Source: Orthonyx spaldingii
Lineage: Eukaryota > Chordata > Aves > Passeriformes > Orthonychidae
Assembly (NCBI GenBank): GCA_013397795.1
Contig: VZTJ01001450.1
Location: forward strand, 62,001 to 126,000
Direction of reading: 5' to 3'
DNA: 64,000 nt
Numbering within the stretch: position 1 is the stretch's first letter; each line of letters opens with the position of its first letter. The notes under the pieces are model-generated. The model was not told the origin of the DNA, ran no database searches, and saw nothing but the letters and a program-made list of their open reading frames with translations. Of this stretch, positions 57,801 through 64,000 are shown piece by piece. Both the position numbers and the translations under genes were made by a program.

Positions 57801-60742
57801 TAAGTAATAGGAAACTATTTCAAAGTTATCTTCCATCAGAAAAGCTGTGGGAAGCTTACCCAGCTGAGGGCTGGACAGTTGGGCTGGTCTGGGACCTTTA
57901 GGGTTCTGCTGCCTTGGACAACTGCTACCAACTGCCTTCATTGGGTTTCCTTTCAGCCTAATTTATAATGTTAGTTATAGCACACCCCTGACACCTCAGG
58001 AGCTGGGAGAACGTGACTCCACAGGCAGTTCTGTCTGGATGTTCAAGCCTCGTTTGAACCAAACGTGTTCATGCTTGGTTTTCATTGTGGTGGGAAGTGG
58101 CAATACAGGAGGATCTCGGGGTTTGAGAACAGTTTTTGCATCTCGTGTTTATTCTGTGTTCATCGGGTGGGTTTGAATGAGGACAGGAGGTTCTCAGGAG
58201 AGTGCCAGTGGTTCCAAAGTGCAGGTAAAGGAGCCCTTGCCCTGCAGGAGAAGGCCAGCCCTGGGCACGTGCTGGAGCTCCCTGCCAGGCAGGGGGGGAC
58301 AGTCACACAGCACGGGGAGGGTCACGAGCTGCTTGTAGGGAGGAGTGGGCTCCCTGGTGACTGCACACCCTGCTGAGTGGGTTTGTCATCGCTTATAAAC
58401 TGATAATGTCAAGGAAGGAAATTTTTTCATGGAAGACATTTAAACATAGAAGGATTTTGGCAGAATTGGAATCAACGTGTCACTGGAAATGCCAGCGAGT
58501 GTCTGTGCACGGAGAGGAGCCTGACACACCTCACCTGGGTGTGCATTCCCCACCCCAGGTATTTCCTGGGGGCTCCCCCAGCCCTGGCACAGGCACAGGT
58601 ACTGAAGGGGTAACACAGCACTGGGCACTGAAGACAAGAGCCCTCAGCTTTCAGAGCAAACCTACACACTCCTCGTGCTCCTTGTGCAGTCTCATCAGCA
58701 CAGCACAGCCCACAGACTGTGATGGATTCTCACTTTTGAACTTAGAACATCTTTGTCTTGTGTTTCTTCTTAGATATTGATGAGTGTGCAATAGGAACCC
58801 ACAACTGTTCAGCTGCAGAGACTTGCTACAACATCCAGGGCAGCTTCCGCTGCCTGTCCTTCGAGTGCCCTTCCAACTACAGGAAGGTGTCTGACATGTG
58901 AGTATGGCCTTGGGGCAGCCCCAGAGGCAGGCCAGGGGCTCTGCTGGTATGTAGTGCTTACTTTGTGGGTGGCTGTGGGTGCTCAGAGCTCTGAGAAGCT
59001 GCTTTGGCACCTGGGGCTCATAGACATTCCCCATGTAGAGTCTGTGTCTGGTTATCCTCCCTTCTTCCAAGCCCTAGAGCCCCTGTTTGCCCTCCAGCTG
59101 CTGCTGGAACAGCAGACATCAGAGCCTGCAGCTCTCCTTGCAGCTCTAAAATGGCTCTGTTTATAATTAAGTTTTAAAGTAAGATCTTCTGTGCTGTTTG
59201 TGCAGAGCAGGAGCAGCCAGGCTGCTCAGTGCTCCACTTTTACAGTGGATTTGGGGCTCCCTGTTTAATATTCAGATTGCAGTTCCTCAGGGCGTGTTGA
59301 AGGGGAGCAGGATACTGGTCCTGCCAGGCCACAGGGTTCTGGGAATGGCACATCCCCAGCTCCTCAGCAGCTGGGGCTCGGGAGCCCCAAAATCTCCCAA
59401 CCCATTTCCTGCCTCAGTGGCTGCCAGTGCTTTGGGAGCCCATATTTAGTTGCTTATGACTTAAAACAGACTTTTCCTGCCTTACAGAACGGAGCAGCTT
59501 TGCCAGTTGAGGAATTTGTTTCCCATTCCTGTGTTTTAGCTACCTTTTCAAGGGGTCCCACTCTTCCTTTCTTGGAGCAGTCCCCAGCCCTGTCAGGGAT
59601 GAATCACTGGCCCCCTTTCCCATCTCTGTGCTGTTTGCAGCATGGCCCTGGCTCACAGTTCTTGGGGAGCTTCCCCACACAGCTCCCCACGTCCCTGAGC
59701 TCTGCCTTGCTCTGCAGGGTTCTGACAATCACACATTTATCAATGTTCCTGGGCACTGGGAGGGCAGGACAGGCAGCTGCTGGTCACACACTGAGGTTTG
59801 GGGCCGGTTCTCTGTCCAAGCCTTTGCAGTGCTCCGAGGTTTTCTTGTTTTTCCCTGCTGTTGCCTTGATGCCCTGGGGGACTGCCTAAAACAGAGGCTA
59901 GACAAAATTAAGAGAATAAAAAGCAGTTCTATTTATTGAAGGGCCTTCAGGTACATTTAGGGCAGGCACAGCCCACCCAGGACGACCAGTCACGGGTTTT
60001 TCATATTTTTATGTGAAAATAGCCCAGCCAAAAATGGACAACCAGTCATGAGTTTTTCATATTTTTATAAGTTTGGGCCATTTGCATATCAGGGGTTCAT
60101 CCTCCAATTATTCAGGTAATGAAGTAATTTACCCCAAGTTTGCTCTCCCGAGTTCACTGTTGTTTACAGATCTCGGGGCCTGAGACAGTGAGGTGTCCTT
60201 GAGTTCCAGGCCTAGAGAGGAATTGTTTTTGTCTACAATGGGAGCACAGCAGCTTAGCACTGTATATGGAGTCTAGAGTTATACACTAAAGAATTACAGA
60301 ATTACAGAGACATGAAAAATATGGGAGCTAAAATCCCAAGGCGTCACCCTGGCCACTGAAGGTGCCTGGTTTCTCCTTCTCCAGGAGGTGTGAACGCATC
60401 AACTGCTTCAATTTCCTGGAGTGCCAGAACACCCCGGTGCGCATCACCTACTACCAGCTCAACTTCCAGACCAACATCGTGGTGCCCGCCCACATCTTCC
60501 GCATCGGGCCCTCGCCCGCCTACGCCGGGGACAACATCGTGCTCACCATCACCAAGGGCAACGAGGAGGGCTTCTTCAGCACCCGCAGGCTCAACTCCTA
60601 CACGGGCATCGTCTACCTGCAGCGCCAGGTCAAGGAGCCCAAAGACTTCCTGTTGGATGTGGAAATGAAACTCTGGCGGCAGGGAACCTACACTACTTTT
60701 CTTGCTAAAATTTACATTTTCATCACAGCTCATGCCTACTGA
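33737..60742 (+). CDS. FBLN2: Fibulin-2, 3' part of a multi-exon gene (16 exons, start codon upstream of window)
   Basis: This is a secreted extracellular-matrix glycoprotein. In mammals fibulin-2 sits in basement membranes and elastic and valve matrix and binds fibronectin, nidogen, fibrillin-1 and other matrix proteins (family knowledge). Sixteen exons with GT-AG junctions join in frame to 798 residues plus TGA. Order in the partial protein: anaphylatoxin-like modules (about 1-143), acidic spacer and EGF1 (144-212), linker (213-251), EGF2 to EGF11 (252-679), fibulin C-terminal module (680-798). Identity rests on recognised fibulin-2 signatures: GSTKELIESCCGAGQQWAID at the start, LPGDDLDEC before EGF1, and RCMDGFLQDPEGNCV in EGF5. 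Eleven EGF modules and the linker before EGF2 distinguish it from FBLN1. No frameshift or internal stop was seen. The signal peptide and N domain lie outside the window. Confidence 0.97.
33849..35579 (+). other. FBLN2: FBLN2 intron between anaphylatoxin exons 1 and 2
   Basis: It begins GTACGT and ends CCCTTGCAG. It holds an antisense CR1 fragment at 35290-35515. Nothing else was recognised. Confidence 0.85.
35290..35515 (-). mobile_element. CR1 LINE internal/3' fragment, antisense, next to an exon
   Basis: It contains CTTCCTCTTCTCCAGGCTGA, CACGCTCCAGCCCCTCAATG and TCCTTCTTGTGAGGGGCCCA, the reverse complement of the CR1 segment just upstream of its 3' UTR. It ends about 65 bp before the acceptor of the exon at 35580. 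Confidence 0.8.
35580..35709 (+). CDS. FBLN2: FBLN2 exon: end of anaphylatoxin module 1 and module 2
   Basis: Acceptor CCCTTGCAG precedes and donor GTGAGC follows. One base completes the split Arg, then 43 codons run to a phase 0 end at SSYK (residues 38-81). The segment opens IAQKQCCVSTVRENSCLAG and carries the second CC pair and following cysteines. A CR1 remnant in antisense ends about 65 bp upstream of the acceptor. Confidence 0.96.
35885..35943. repeat. 27-bp tandem duplication
   Basis: GTTTTGAATTATTTCCATCT occurs at 35888 and again at 35915. The copies differ at one position (CTCCG versus CTCTG). Confidence 0.88.
39760..39942 (-). mobile_element. CR1 LINE 3' end, antisense, next to an exon
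   Basis: It begins TCACAGAATGGAATTGTTAA and continues through CACTAAACCATGTCCTCAAG and CACTGCCCTGGCAGCCTGTT, the reverse complement of the CR1 3' end. It stops 30-40 bp upstream of the acceptor of the exon at 39978. Confidence 0.85.
39978..40164 (+). CDS. FBLN2: FBLN2 exon: third anaphylatoxin module
   Basis: The acceptor tract is pyrimidine-rich and ends TTGTTTTGCAG; the donor is GTGAGT. Entry is phase 0 and exit phase 1. It encodes residues 82-143, starting QCCDCCSLGLRLRSEGKTC and continuing through LGYPCSHVMLSCCEGG, a near-invariant fibulin-2 stretch. It ends in a Pro-rich tail (HPEPLPTVTPEK) leading into the spacer. An antisense CR1 3' end terminates about 30-40 bp upstream of this acceptor. 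Confidence 0.97.
40435..40641 (+). CDS. FBLN2: FBLN2 exon: acidic spacer and calcium-binding EGF1
   Basis: Phase 1 in and out; donor GTGACA. It encodes residues 144-212: a spacer (VSEREEHNEALSISSEAEL), then LPGDDLDEC and EGF1 with the calcium-binding DLDEC start and the hydroxylation-type motif CINTVGSYKC. The start is uncertain. Acceptors at 40395, 40434 and 40440 are all in frame. The start at 40435 was chosen because it gives VSE followed by EALS and EAEL, as in mammalian fibulin-2. The 40396 start has the better pyrimidine tract but adds residues with two extra cysteines (SCQRRC). Confidence 0.88.
40642..42278 (+). other. FBLN2: FBLN2 intron between EGF1 and linker exons
   Basis: It begins GTGACA and ends CCTTACAG. 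No repeat or gene was recognised. Confidence 0.85.
42279..42395 (+). CDS. FBLN2: FBLN2 exon: inter-EGF linker
   Basis: Acceptor CCTTGCCTTACAG precedes and donor GTACAG follows; both ends are phase 1. It encodes residues 213-251, cysteine-poor and rich in Glu, Pro and Ala, ending EEQDKCK. Human fibulin-2 has a comparable linker between EGF1 and EGF2 that also ends in a Cys-Lys before DNGPCK. The sequence is poorly conserved, but position, frame and terminal CK support it. Fibulin-1 has no equivalent exon that I know of. Confidence 0.9.
42396..42830 (+). other. FBLN2: FBLN2 intron between linker and EGF2 exons
   Basis: A short, GC-rich intron that begins GTACAG and ends TTGTGCAG. Nothing else was recognised. 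Confidence 0.85.
42831..42932 (+). CDS. FBLN2: FBLN2 exon: EGF2 (atypical, not calcium-binding)
   Basis: Acceptor TGTTGTGCAG precedes and donor GTGAGT follows; 102 nt, phase 1 to 1. It encodes residues 252-285 beginning DNGPCKHLCNIVAGEAVCSC. The usual D-x-D/N-E-C calcium motif and the Asn-hydroxylation consensus are missing. The module borrows its first cysteine from the preceding linker exon (EQDKCK). Human EGF2 is built the same way, so this is ancestral and not decay. Confidence 0.95.
42933..44265 (+). other. FBLN2: FBLN2 intron upstream of the EGF3 cassette
   Basis: It begins GTGAGT and ends GCTGTAG. It holds a degraded CR1-like segment at 43951-44095. No further gene was recognised. Confidence 0.85.
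43951..44095 (+). mobile_element. Degraded CR1-like 3' segment
   Basis: GGTGCACTGGAACAGGTTTC, and about 100 bp later GGACTAGACGATCTCTGAGG, match the order of CR1 3' UTR motifs. The part between is highly diverged and the terminal repeats are absent, so this is a tentative call. Confidence 0.5.
44266..44406 (+). CDS. FBLN2: FBLN2 exon: EGF3 (probable alternatively spliced cassette)
   Basis: The acceptor follows a T-rich tract and ends GCTGCTGTAG; the donor is GTAAGA. It has 141 nt, phase 1 at both ends, so skipping keeps the frame. It encodes residues 286-332: DLDECLTGAQACSSGQLC, then CVNTLGSFSC with all six EGF cysteines, a calcium-binding start and the hydroxylation consensus. In mammals the EGF3 exon of FBLN2 is alternatively spliced. 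Whether it is included in this species cannot be read from genomic DNA. Confidence 0.93.
44407..49174 (+). other. FBLN2: FBLN2 intron downstream of the EGF3 cassette
   Basis: It begins GTAAGA and ends TTTCTCGCAG. At 4.8 kb it is the largest intron in the EGF region. It has a local duplication at 48775-48834 and T-rich runs near 47238 and 47264. No gene was recognised. Confidence 0.85.
48775..48834. repeat. Local duplication of a GAGCATTAATCCC block
   Basis: TGAGCATTAATCCCTTTCTC occurs twice about 36 bp apart, with a truncated third copy (TGAGCATTAATC) between them. Confidence 0.82.
49175..49309 (+). CDS. FBLN2: FBLN2 exon: calcium-binding EGF4
   Basis: The pyrimidine-rich acceptor ends CTCTTTCTCGCAG and the donor is GTAAGG; 135 nt, phase 1 to 1. 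It encodes residues 333-377, beginning DINECVTERHTCQRREHC with CVNTMGSFRC and ending KDGECV. The order and spacing match the EGF that follows the DNGPC module in the shorter mammalian fibulin-2 isoform. Confidence 0.97.
49310..49870 (+). other. FBLN2: FBLN2 intron between EGF4 and EGF5
   Basis: It begins GTAAGG and ends GATTCACAG. Nothing else was recognised. Confidence 0.85.
49871..50008 (+). CDS. FBLN2: FBLN2 exon: calcium-binding EGF5
   Basis: Acceptor GATTCACAG has a weak pyrimidine tract; donor GTGAGT. It has 138 nt, phase 1 to 1, encoding residues 378-423. It starts DIDECERGTHSCKVNFVC, contains CQNTEGSFYC, and ends RCMDGFLQDPEGNCV, a stretch nearly identical across vertebrate fibulin-2. 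Confidence 0.97.
50009..50319 (+). other. FBLN2: FBLN2 intron between EGF5 and EGF6
   Basis: At 311 bp it is one of the shortest introns in the window. It begins GTGAGT and ends TTCACCAG, with no internal features. Confidence 0.85.
50320..50463 (+). CDS. FBLN2: FBLN2 exon: calcium-binding EGF6
   Basis: The strong acceptor tract ends TGTTTTCTTCACCAG and the donor is GTGAGG; 144 nt, phase 1 to 1. It encodes residues 424-471, starting DINECTSLPEPCKPGFNC with CINTVGSYTC and a longer final loop ending GTRCV. It sits only 311 bp after the EGF5 exon. Confidence 0.97.
50464..53275 (+). other. FBLN2: FBLN2 intron between EGF6 and EGF7
   Basis: It begins GTGAGG and ends GCCCTGCAG. Unique sequence; no repeat or gene was recognised. 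Confidence 0.85.
53276..53404 (+). CDS. FBLN2: FBLN2 exon: calcium-binding EGF7
   Basis: Acceptor GTCTGGCCCTGCAG precedes and donor GTACGT follows; 129 nt, phase 1 to 1. It encodes residues 472-514, beginning DVDECQTGVHRCGEGQLC with CHNLPGGYRC. The Gly-Gly in place of the usual Gly-Ser is a small departure from the family motif. The end is FSRSCI. Confidence 0.96.
53405..53905 (+). other. FBLN2: FBLN2 intron between EGF7 and EGF8
   Basis: It begins GTACGT and ends GCTGGCAG. Nothing else was recognised. Confidence 0.85.
53906..54031 (+). CDS. FBLN2: FBLN2 exon: calcium-binding EGF8
   Basis: Acceptor GTTGTGCTGGCAG precedes and donor GTACCA follows; 126 nt, phase 1 to 1. It encodes residues 515-556, beginning DINECWNYPGRLCQHTC with CENTPGSYHC. 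The tryptophan after DINEC is a fibulin-2 hallmark for this module. Confidence 0.96.
54032..54650 (+). other. FBLN2: FBLN2 intron between EGF8 and EGF9
   Basis: It begins GTACCA and ends GGATGCAG. Nothing else was recognised. Confidence 0.85.
54651..54767 (+). CDS. FBLN2: FBLN2 exon: calcium-binding EGF9
   Basis: Acceptor TTGGATGCAG precedes and donor GTAAGG follows; 117 nt, phase 1 to 1. It encodes residues 557-595, beginning DVNECENSPCSQEC, with CANVYGSYQC and YCRQGFQLAEDGHSC. The spacing between the first cysteines is short, as in the equivalent human module. Confidence 0.97.
54768..55088 (+). other. FBLN2: FBLN2 intron between EGF9 and EGF10
   Basis: A 321-bp intron that begins GTAAGG and ends CTCCCTGCAG. 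Nothing else was recognised. Confidence 0.85.
55089..55217 (+). CDS. FBLN2: FBLN2 exon: calcium-binding EGF10
   Basis: The acceptor tract ends TGTTCTCCCTGCAG and the donor is GTAACA; 129 nt, phase 1 to 1. It encodes residues 596-638, beginning DIDECSQSAGILCTFRC, with CVNVPGSYQC and CPEQGYTMAANGRTC. The exon is GC-rich compared with its flanking introns. Confidence 0.97.
55218..58773 (+). other. FBLN2: FBLN2 intron between EGF10 and EGF11
   Basis: It begins GTAACA and ends TTCTTCTTAG. It includes a short GT run leading into a G run at about 56452-56469. No gene was recognised. Confidence 0.85.
58774..58897 (+). CDS. FBLN2: FBLN2 exon: calcium-binding EGF11 and start of the fibulin module
   Basis: The acceptor tract ends TTTCTTCTTAG and the donor is GTGAGT; 124 nt, entering in phase 1 and leaving in phase 2. 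It encodes residues 639-679, beginning DIDECAIGTHNCSAAETC, with CYNIQGSFRC and FECPSNYRKVSD. NCS is a potential N-glycosylation site that human fibulin-2 also has. The codon split across the last intron reads ATG (Met). Confidence 0.96.
58898..60384 (+). other. FBLN2: FBLN2 last intron, carrying a solo LTR
   Basis: It begins GTGAGT and ends TTCTCCAG in phase 2. About one third of the intron, at its 3' end, is the antisense LTR at 59883-60346. The remaining sequence shows no gene. Confidence 0.87.
59883..60346 (-). mobile_element. Solo LTR of an endogenous retrovirus, antisense to FBLN2
   Basis: Read on the minus strand, the element starts TGACGCCTTGGG and ends TTTTAGGCA, about 464 bp. It has an octamer ATGCAAAT (60080-60087), a TATAAA (60064-60069) and a poly(A) signal AATAAA (59932-59937) in the right order for a U3-R-U5 structure. 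A 28-bp internal direct repeat occurs at 59985-60012 and 60041-60068. CCCTGG occurs at 59872-59877 and 60347-60352 and may be the target-site duplication; if so, the true end lies a few bases beyond 59883. No gag, pol or env sequence is present, so this is a solo LTR left by recombination. The family name was not determined. Confidence 0.82.
60385..60742 (+). CDS. FBLN2: FBLN2 terminal coding exon: fibulin C-terminal module
   Basis: Acceptor TTCTCCTTCTCCAG precedes, and the coding part ends at TGA 60740-60742. It encodes residues 680-798: RCERINCFNFLECQNTP, then the beta-rich C-terminal module shared by fibulins, with YYQLNFQTNIVVPAHIFRIG, NEEGFFSTRRLNSYTGIVYL and KLWRQGTYTTFLAKIYIF. The last residues are FITAHAY. 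This module mediates several matrix interactions in the family. The first part of the exon is strongly GC-rich with many CpGs. A solo LTR ends 38 bp upstream of the exon. Confidence 0.98.
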
Positions 60743-61305
60743 AGCCTGTGCTGACTTTGGATTTTATTGGTGCTATGCTCTTTAACTGTTCTACCAAAGC
60801 TTAATACTGTTGAACTGGCATTTCATATATCTAGCCTTTATATTATTTTTCTATCATTGCTTTAAACTTTTTTATTGGTTGTGTAAATTAAGTTAATTTT
60901 TATCTTTTTATGTTCTGTTTTCTTACTCAATTCTGTGCATCATCCTCTGCCAAAGAACGAAGGAAGGGTTAGAAAGGCAGTACATACCTTGTGAGAAATG
61001 CTGGAACCTTTTCTTAGCAATAATTTTTAGGTGTAGTCACTTCTGCAGGGTATTGCACTAGAGAGGGAAGATGTTCACGTGGGAGTACTGGGAAGAAACA
61101 TTGAGAGGTTTCTCTTTCTGACACAAAGTTCTGGTGTGGCTGGGCCAGGGTCCCACTGGGGGGTCTCTGCTGAGGTGCTGTGGCCGAGGCCATCCATGGA
61201 CACTGATGGTGAACCCCCCTCCTGCTCCTGGGGTATTTTCCTCCTTCCAACTTTCATAATATGTTGCCTTAAAATATATATAAATAAAAGGAAACTCCAC
61301 CAGTG
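60743..61305 (+). other. FBLN2: FBLN2 3' untranslated region (inferred end)
   Basis: AT-rich sequence follows the stop codon. The first canonical AATAAA on this strand after the stop lies at 61283-61288, so cleavage is inferred 10-30 bp later. No conserved open frame is present. The end is inferred, and a longer UTR is possible. Confidence 0.65.
61283..61288 (+). terminator. FBLN2: Polyadenylation signal AATAAA of FBLN2
   Basis: The hexamer AATAAA lies in an AT-rich context about 540 bp after the stop codon. It is the only canonical signal I noticed soon after the coding end. A T-rich stretch follows around 61321-61335. Usage is inferred. Confidence 0.6.
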
Positions 61306-64000
61306 AAAAAGCCGATGGATGAGTCTTGCTTTAGTAGGATTGCTCATGTGCTAAATATTTGCAAGACCAAGGCCTTACCAGAATGTTACACTTCAGGGTA
61401 AAAGCTCACATTGCCATTTTTAGGAGTTGTCTTTAAAGGTGTTGGTGTTCTCTGTTCCTCACTGTATTATATGTAAGTGCAGATTTGATGCTTTATAATT
61501 CTTGAAGGAATGTCCAAATGGAAATAATGAAATAATCATTACTGCTCCTTATTTTAAAGCTTGGGCGTGTCCCTGAGCAATAACTTGCAATTTTAAGTAG
61601 ACAAAAACAGGAGTTGGTTCTCTACTTCAGGAAAATGCCTCCAGTTGTGTTGCTGAATGATGCAGAGAAAAATGCCAGTGAAATTGGTGGGTTGTATTTT
61701 GCCATTTAGAAAACAGCACAACCAAGGTTTTGAGCTCCATGTCCTCTGGTTCTTCAGGGAACTGGATGAAGTCCAAATGTGGAGGCCAGATCTGGCAAAG
61801 CATAATATAATCAAAGTATTTATTAGAATTTAAAAATTAATATCAGAACGTCTTTGTGGCTGTCTTCTTTTTTTTTTCTTCCCCAAAAAGCTCCAGTGTT
61901 GCAATTTTCTGCGTTCCCTTTGTTCCAGCTATAATTATGCTGCAAACTGTTTTAAAGGAAAAACATAGCTACAAGATATGAATGTTTATTACTCTGCAGT
62001 TTAATAATCCCAGAATACCAGGTTGGATGGGACCTCAAGGATCATCTGATCCAACCTTTCTTGGCAGAACAATAACCTGTTATTTTCTACAGTCAGTCTT
62101 ACTTTGATGGATGTGTACACAAAAAGAAATGGAGAAATTAAATCTTACAGGTTTTAATGCCACATTCAACAATTTTATTATATTGTAAAAGATTGCATCT
62201 AAAAATCTTGTAAACATCACCTGTATGGTGAGAGGAAATGTTCTGTATTCACTGTATCCCCAGGCCAGTCTCTACCCCTTCAAGTCACTCCTTTGATTTG
62301 GATGTTCTTAAAATCTTTCTCTATCTGAGATCATAAAATCCCATTAGCAGGGAAAAATTATTTATGTTCCCCAGCTGTAAAACAAGGACTGTCTGTGAGC
62401 TTGCATACATCAAACTTCTCCTTGTTTTTTTTTCTATAAAAATCATTTAGTACAAGATCTTCCTCCATCCATCTTTTGTTTTCCATAGTTAACAGTTTCA
62501 TAAGCATGTAGCAGGGAGTGCCAACTGAGAAACACGTGCTTGTGCAATTTGTCATTCCAGTTCACTCCTGTCTCACAGCTCCAGGCCTTCCAGATCCATC
62601 CTGTACACCTTCAGTGGTGACACATTTCTCCAGGCCCCACAGGAGCCACCAAATCCTGGAGTTTTCCATCAGCATTAGGATTTGATTGATGTAAATGATA
62701 GCCAGGCCTCGACAGTCCTTCTTGTCAGAGAACAAATGGACAAGTCATTTGTTACTTGGAGACCTTTTGCTGACTAAAACCAGCCACAGTCAATCATATT
62801 AAGGATCTGGCAGTTTTTAGCACCAACTCTTCATTTTCTACACAGGGAATTGATGAAGAAAGTTTTAGGAAAGGCTTTGTGTACTATTAGAAGGAAAATG
62901 CTCTGTTAGGAGAAAGGCGTTTCATCAGCGTGCTGTGCTTGGGAAAGGCTGGAAAGGGTTACTCAGTGCAACTGGGCAAAGCAGGGGGAAGGATGACAAG
63001 GAGGTAACTGCACATTCTTCTGCTTCCTGATTAACCAGAGCAGGGTTTTACCTCTTTCCAGCCTGAAGAGTTCTCTCTGCCAGTTCAGGGGGGAGCAGGA
63101 ACAGCCAGCACTGCACCCTTGGCTCTGGCTTGGGGCAGTGCCCGTGGTTGAGCCTCACCCCACAGCCCCACCCACAGGGAGGACATGCTTTCAGGTGGTC
63201 TTGAACTGGAATTTTGGTCTCTTTCAACTGGTCCAGCTCCCAAAGGCCCAGTCCCCCTCTCCAGGGCTGTTCCTTCCACTTTATTTGGCTGGGTGACCTG
63301 GACAGAGAACGGGTGTGTGTCCACGTGCTCAGCAGGGCTCAATGGAAGGAGTTCAGGCCTGGGCTGTGCCTTCATGGCCTCTTACACTTCCCTAAATCAG
63401 CAGTAGCTTTCCTGAATTCCCTCTTGAACAGCCATACTCTTTTTTTTGTTGTTGTTTTTGTTTCGTTTTCGGGGTTTTAAAAAATTGCTTTGTTTTTCCT
63501 TCTCCATTTCTAACAAGTGAGTTGAGTAGGTTTCATTTCTTCCCTTTGCTCCTTTGTGGCCACCCTGCCCCTTGCCTGTTTGAGGTGACTTAAGAGCAGC
63601 TACACAAGAGCTGTGCAAGCTGATAAACTCATGAGGAAGACAACAGCTGCAAATCTAATAAAGAATTACAGCTGACTTGGGGCATCTGTTCTGAATGTGT
63701 AAAACCTCAGATTATTGGTGTGTTCCCCAGGATGGAAATGGCCTTGCTGTGACCTGCCTGAGCAAGGCCAGCTCTGCTCAGCTTTGCAGGTTACTCGCTC
63801 CTGCCTCGATAAAATCTGACCTCTCTGCACTCTGCTGTTGTATTCCTTGGGAGATCCAGGGATCCCAGAGGCTGAGCAAGGTCAAATGAGCCATTGGAAA
63901 GAAGAAATGTTACTCTGTGTGTTTGCTGGAAATTTGAGTGGATCTGTTTCAGAAAGAAACATCAGGTTTTCTTTTGACTGGAATGTCCATAACGCAGAGT
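61306..64000. other. Intergenic sequence downstream of FBLN2
   Basis: No coding exon, RNA gene or strong promoter was recognised. A CR1-type fragment lies at 62003-62072 and T-rich runs near 61870 and 63440. In human the next gene beyond FBLN2 is WNT7A; none of its exons is visible here. Confidence 0.7.
62003..62072 (-). mobile_element. CR1-type 3' terminal fragment, antisense
   Basis: CCCAGAATACCAGGTTGGAT followed by GGGACCTCAAGGATCATCTG and ATCCAACC is the reverse complement of a CR1-type 3' end. It lies in the flank beyond the FBLN2 poly(A) signal. Confidence 0.75.

Noticed and set aside
33737..60742. Assignment to FBLN1 in place of FBLN2
   Set aside because: Fibulin-1 also has anaphylatoxin and EGF modules, but it has nine EGFs and no linker exon before a DNGPC-type module. 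The eleven EGFs and sequence signatures here fit fibulin-2.
1..64000. tRNA, rRNA, CRISPR arrays, bacterial operons or phage genes
   Set aside because: None was recognised; the sequence is vertebrate genomic DNA with spliced exons and CR1 elements.

Overview
The window is vertebrate nuclear DNA, almost certainly from a bird and possibly a songbird. It has widely spaced short exons with GT-AG introns. Its introns carry many CR1 LINE 3' ends with the avian ATTCTATGATTCTGTGA-type terminus. It also holds a solo endogenous-retrovirus LTR. There is no bacterial, plasmid or CRISPR-like content, and the long open frames in the non-coding parts show no codon conservation or domain logic.

One gene explains the window: FBLN2 (fibulin-2), on the + strand and incomplete at its 5' end. 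Sixteen coding exons between 33737 and 60742 join in one uninterrupted frame (2,396 nt, 798 residues plus stop). They encode three anaphylatoxin-like modules (exons at 33737, 35580 and 39978), a spacer with the first EGF (40435), a linker exon (42279), ten further EGF modules (42831 to 58897) and the C-terminal fibulin module (60385-60742). A likely polyadenylation signal lies at 61283-61288. The exon encoding fibulin-2's large N-terminal cysteine-rich and cysteine-free region, with the start codon, is not in the window. Bases 1-33736 are therefore read as the 3' part of one very long intron.

Layout: 1-33736 is intron with scattered CR1 fragments and small tandem repeats. 33737-40641 holds the anaphylatoxin exons and EGF1. 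42279-44406 holds the linker, the atypical EGF2 and the EGF3 cassette, which corresponds to an exon known to be alternatively spliced in mammals. 49175-55217 holds EGF4 to EGF10. 58774-60742 holds EGF11 and the fibulin module, separated by an intron carrying an antisense solo LTR. 60743-61305 is 3' UTR and the rest is intergenic.

No unknown biological system was found. The observations most worth checking are the LTR ending only 38 bp from the last splice acceptor with poly(A) signals on both strands, two CR1 elements close upstream of anaphylatoxin-exon acceptors, three competing in-frame acceptors for the EGF1 exon, and the conserved EGF3 cassette.
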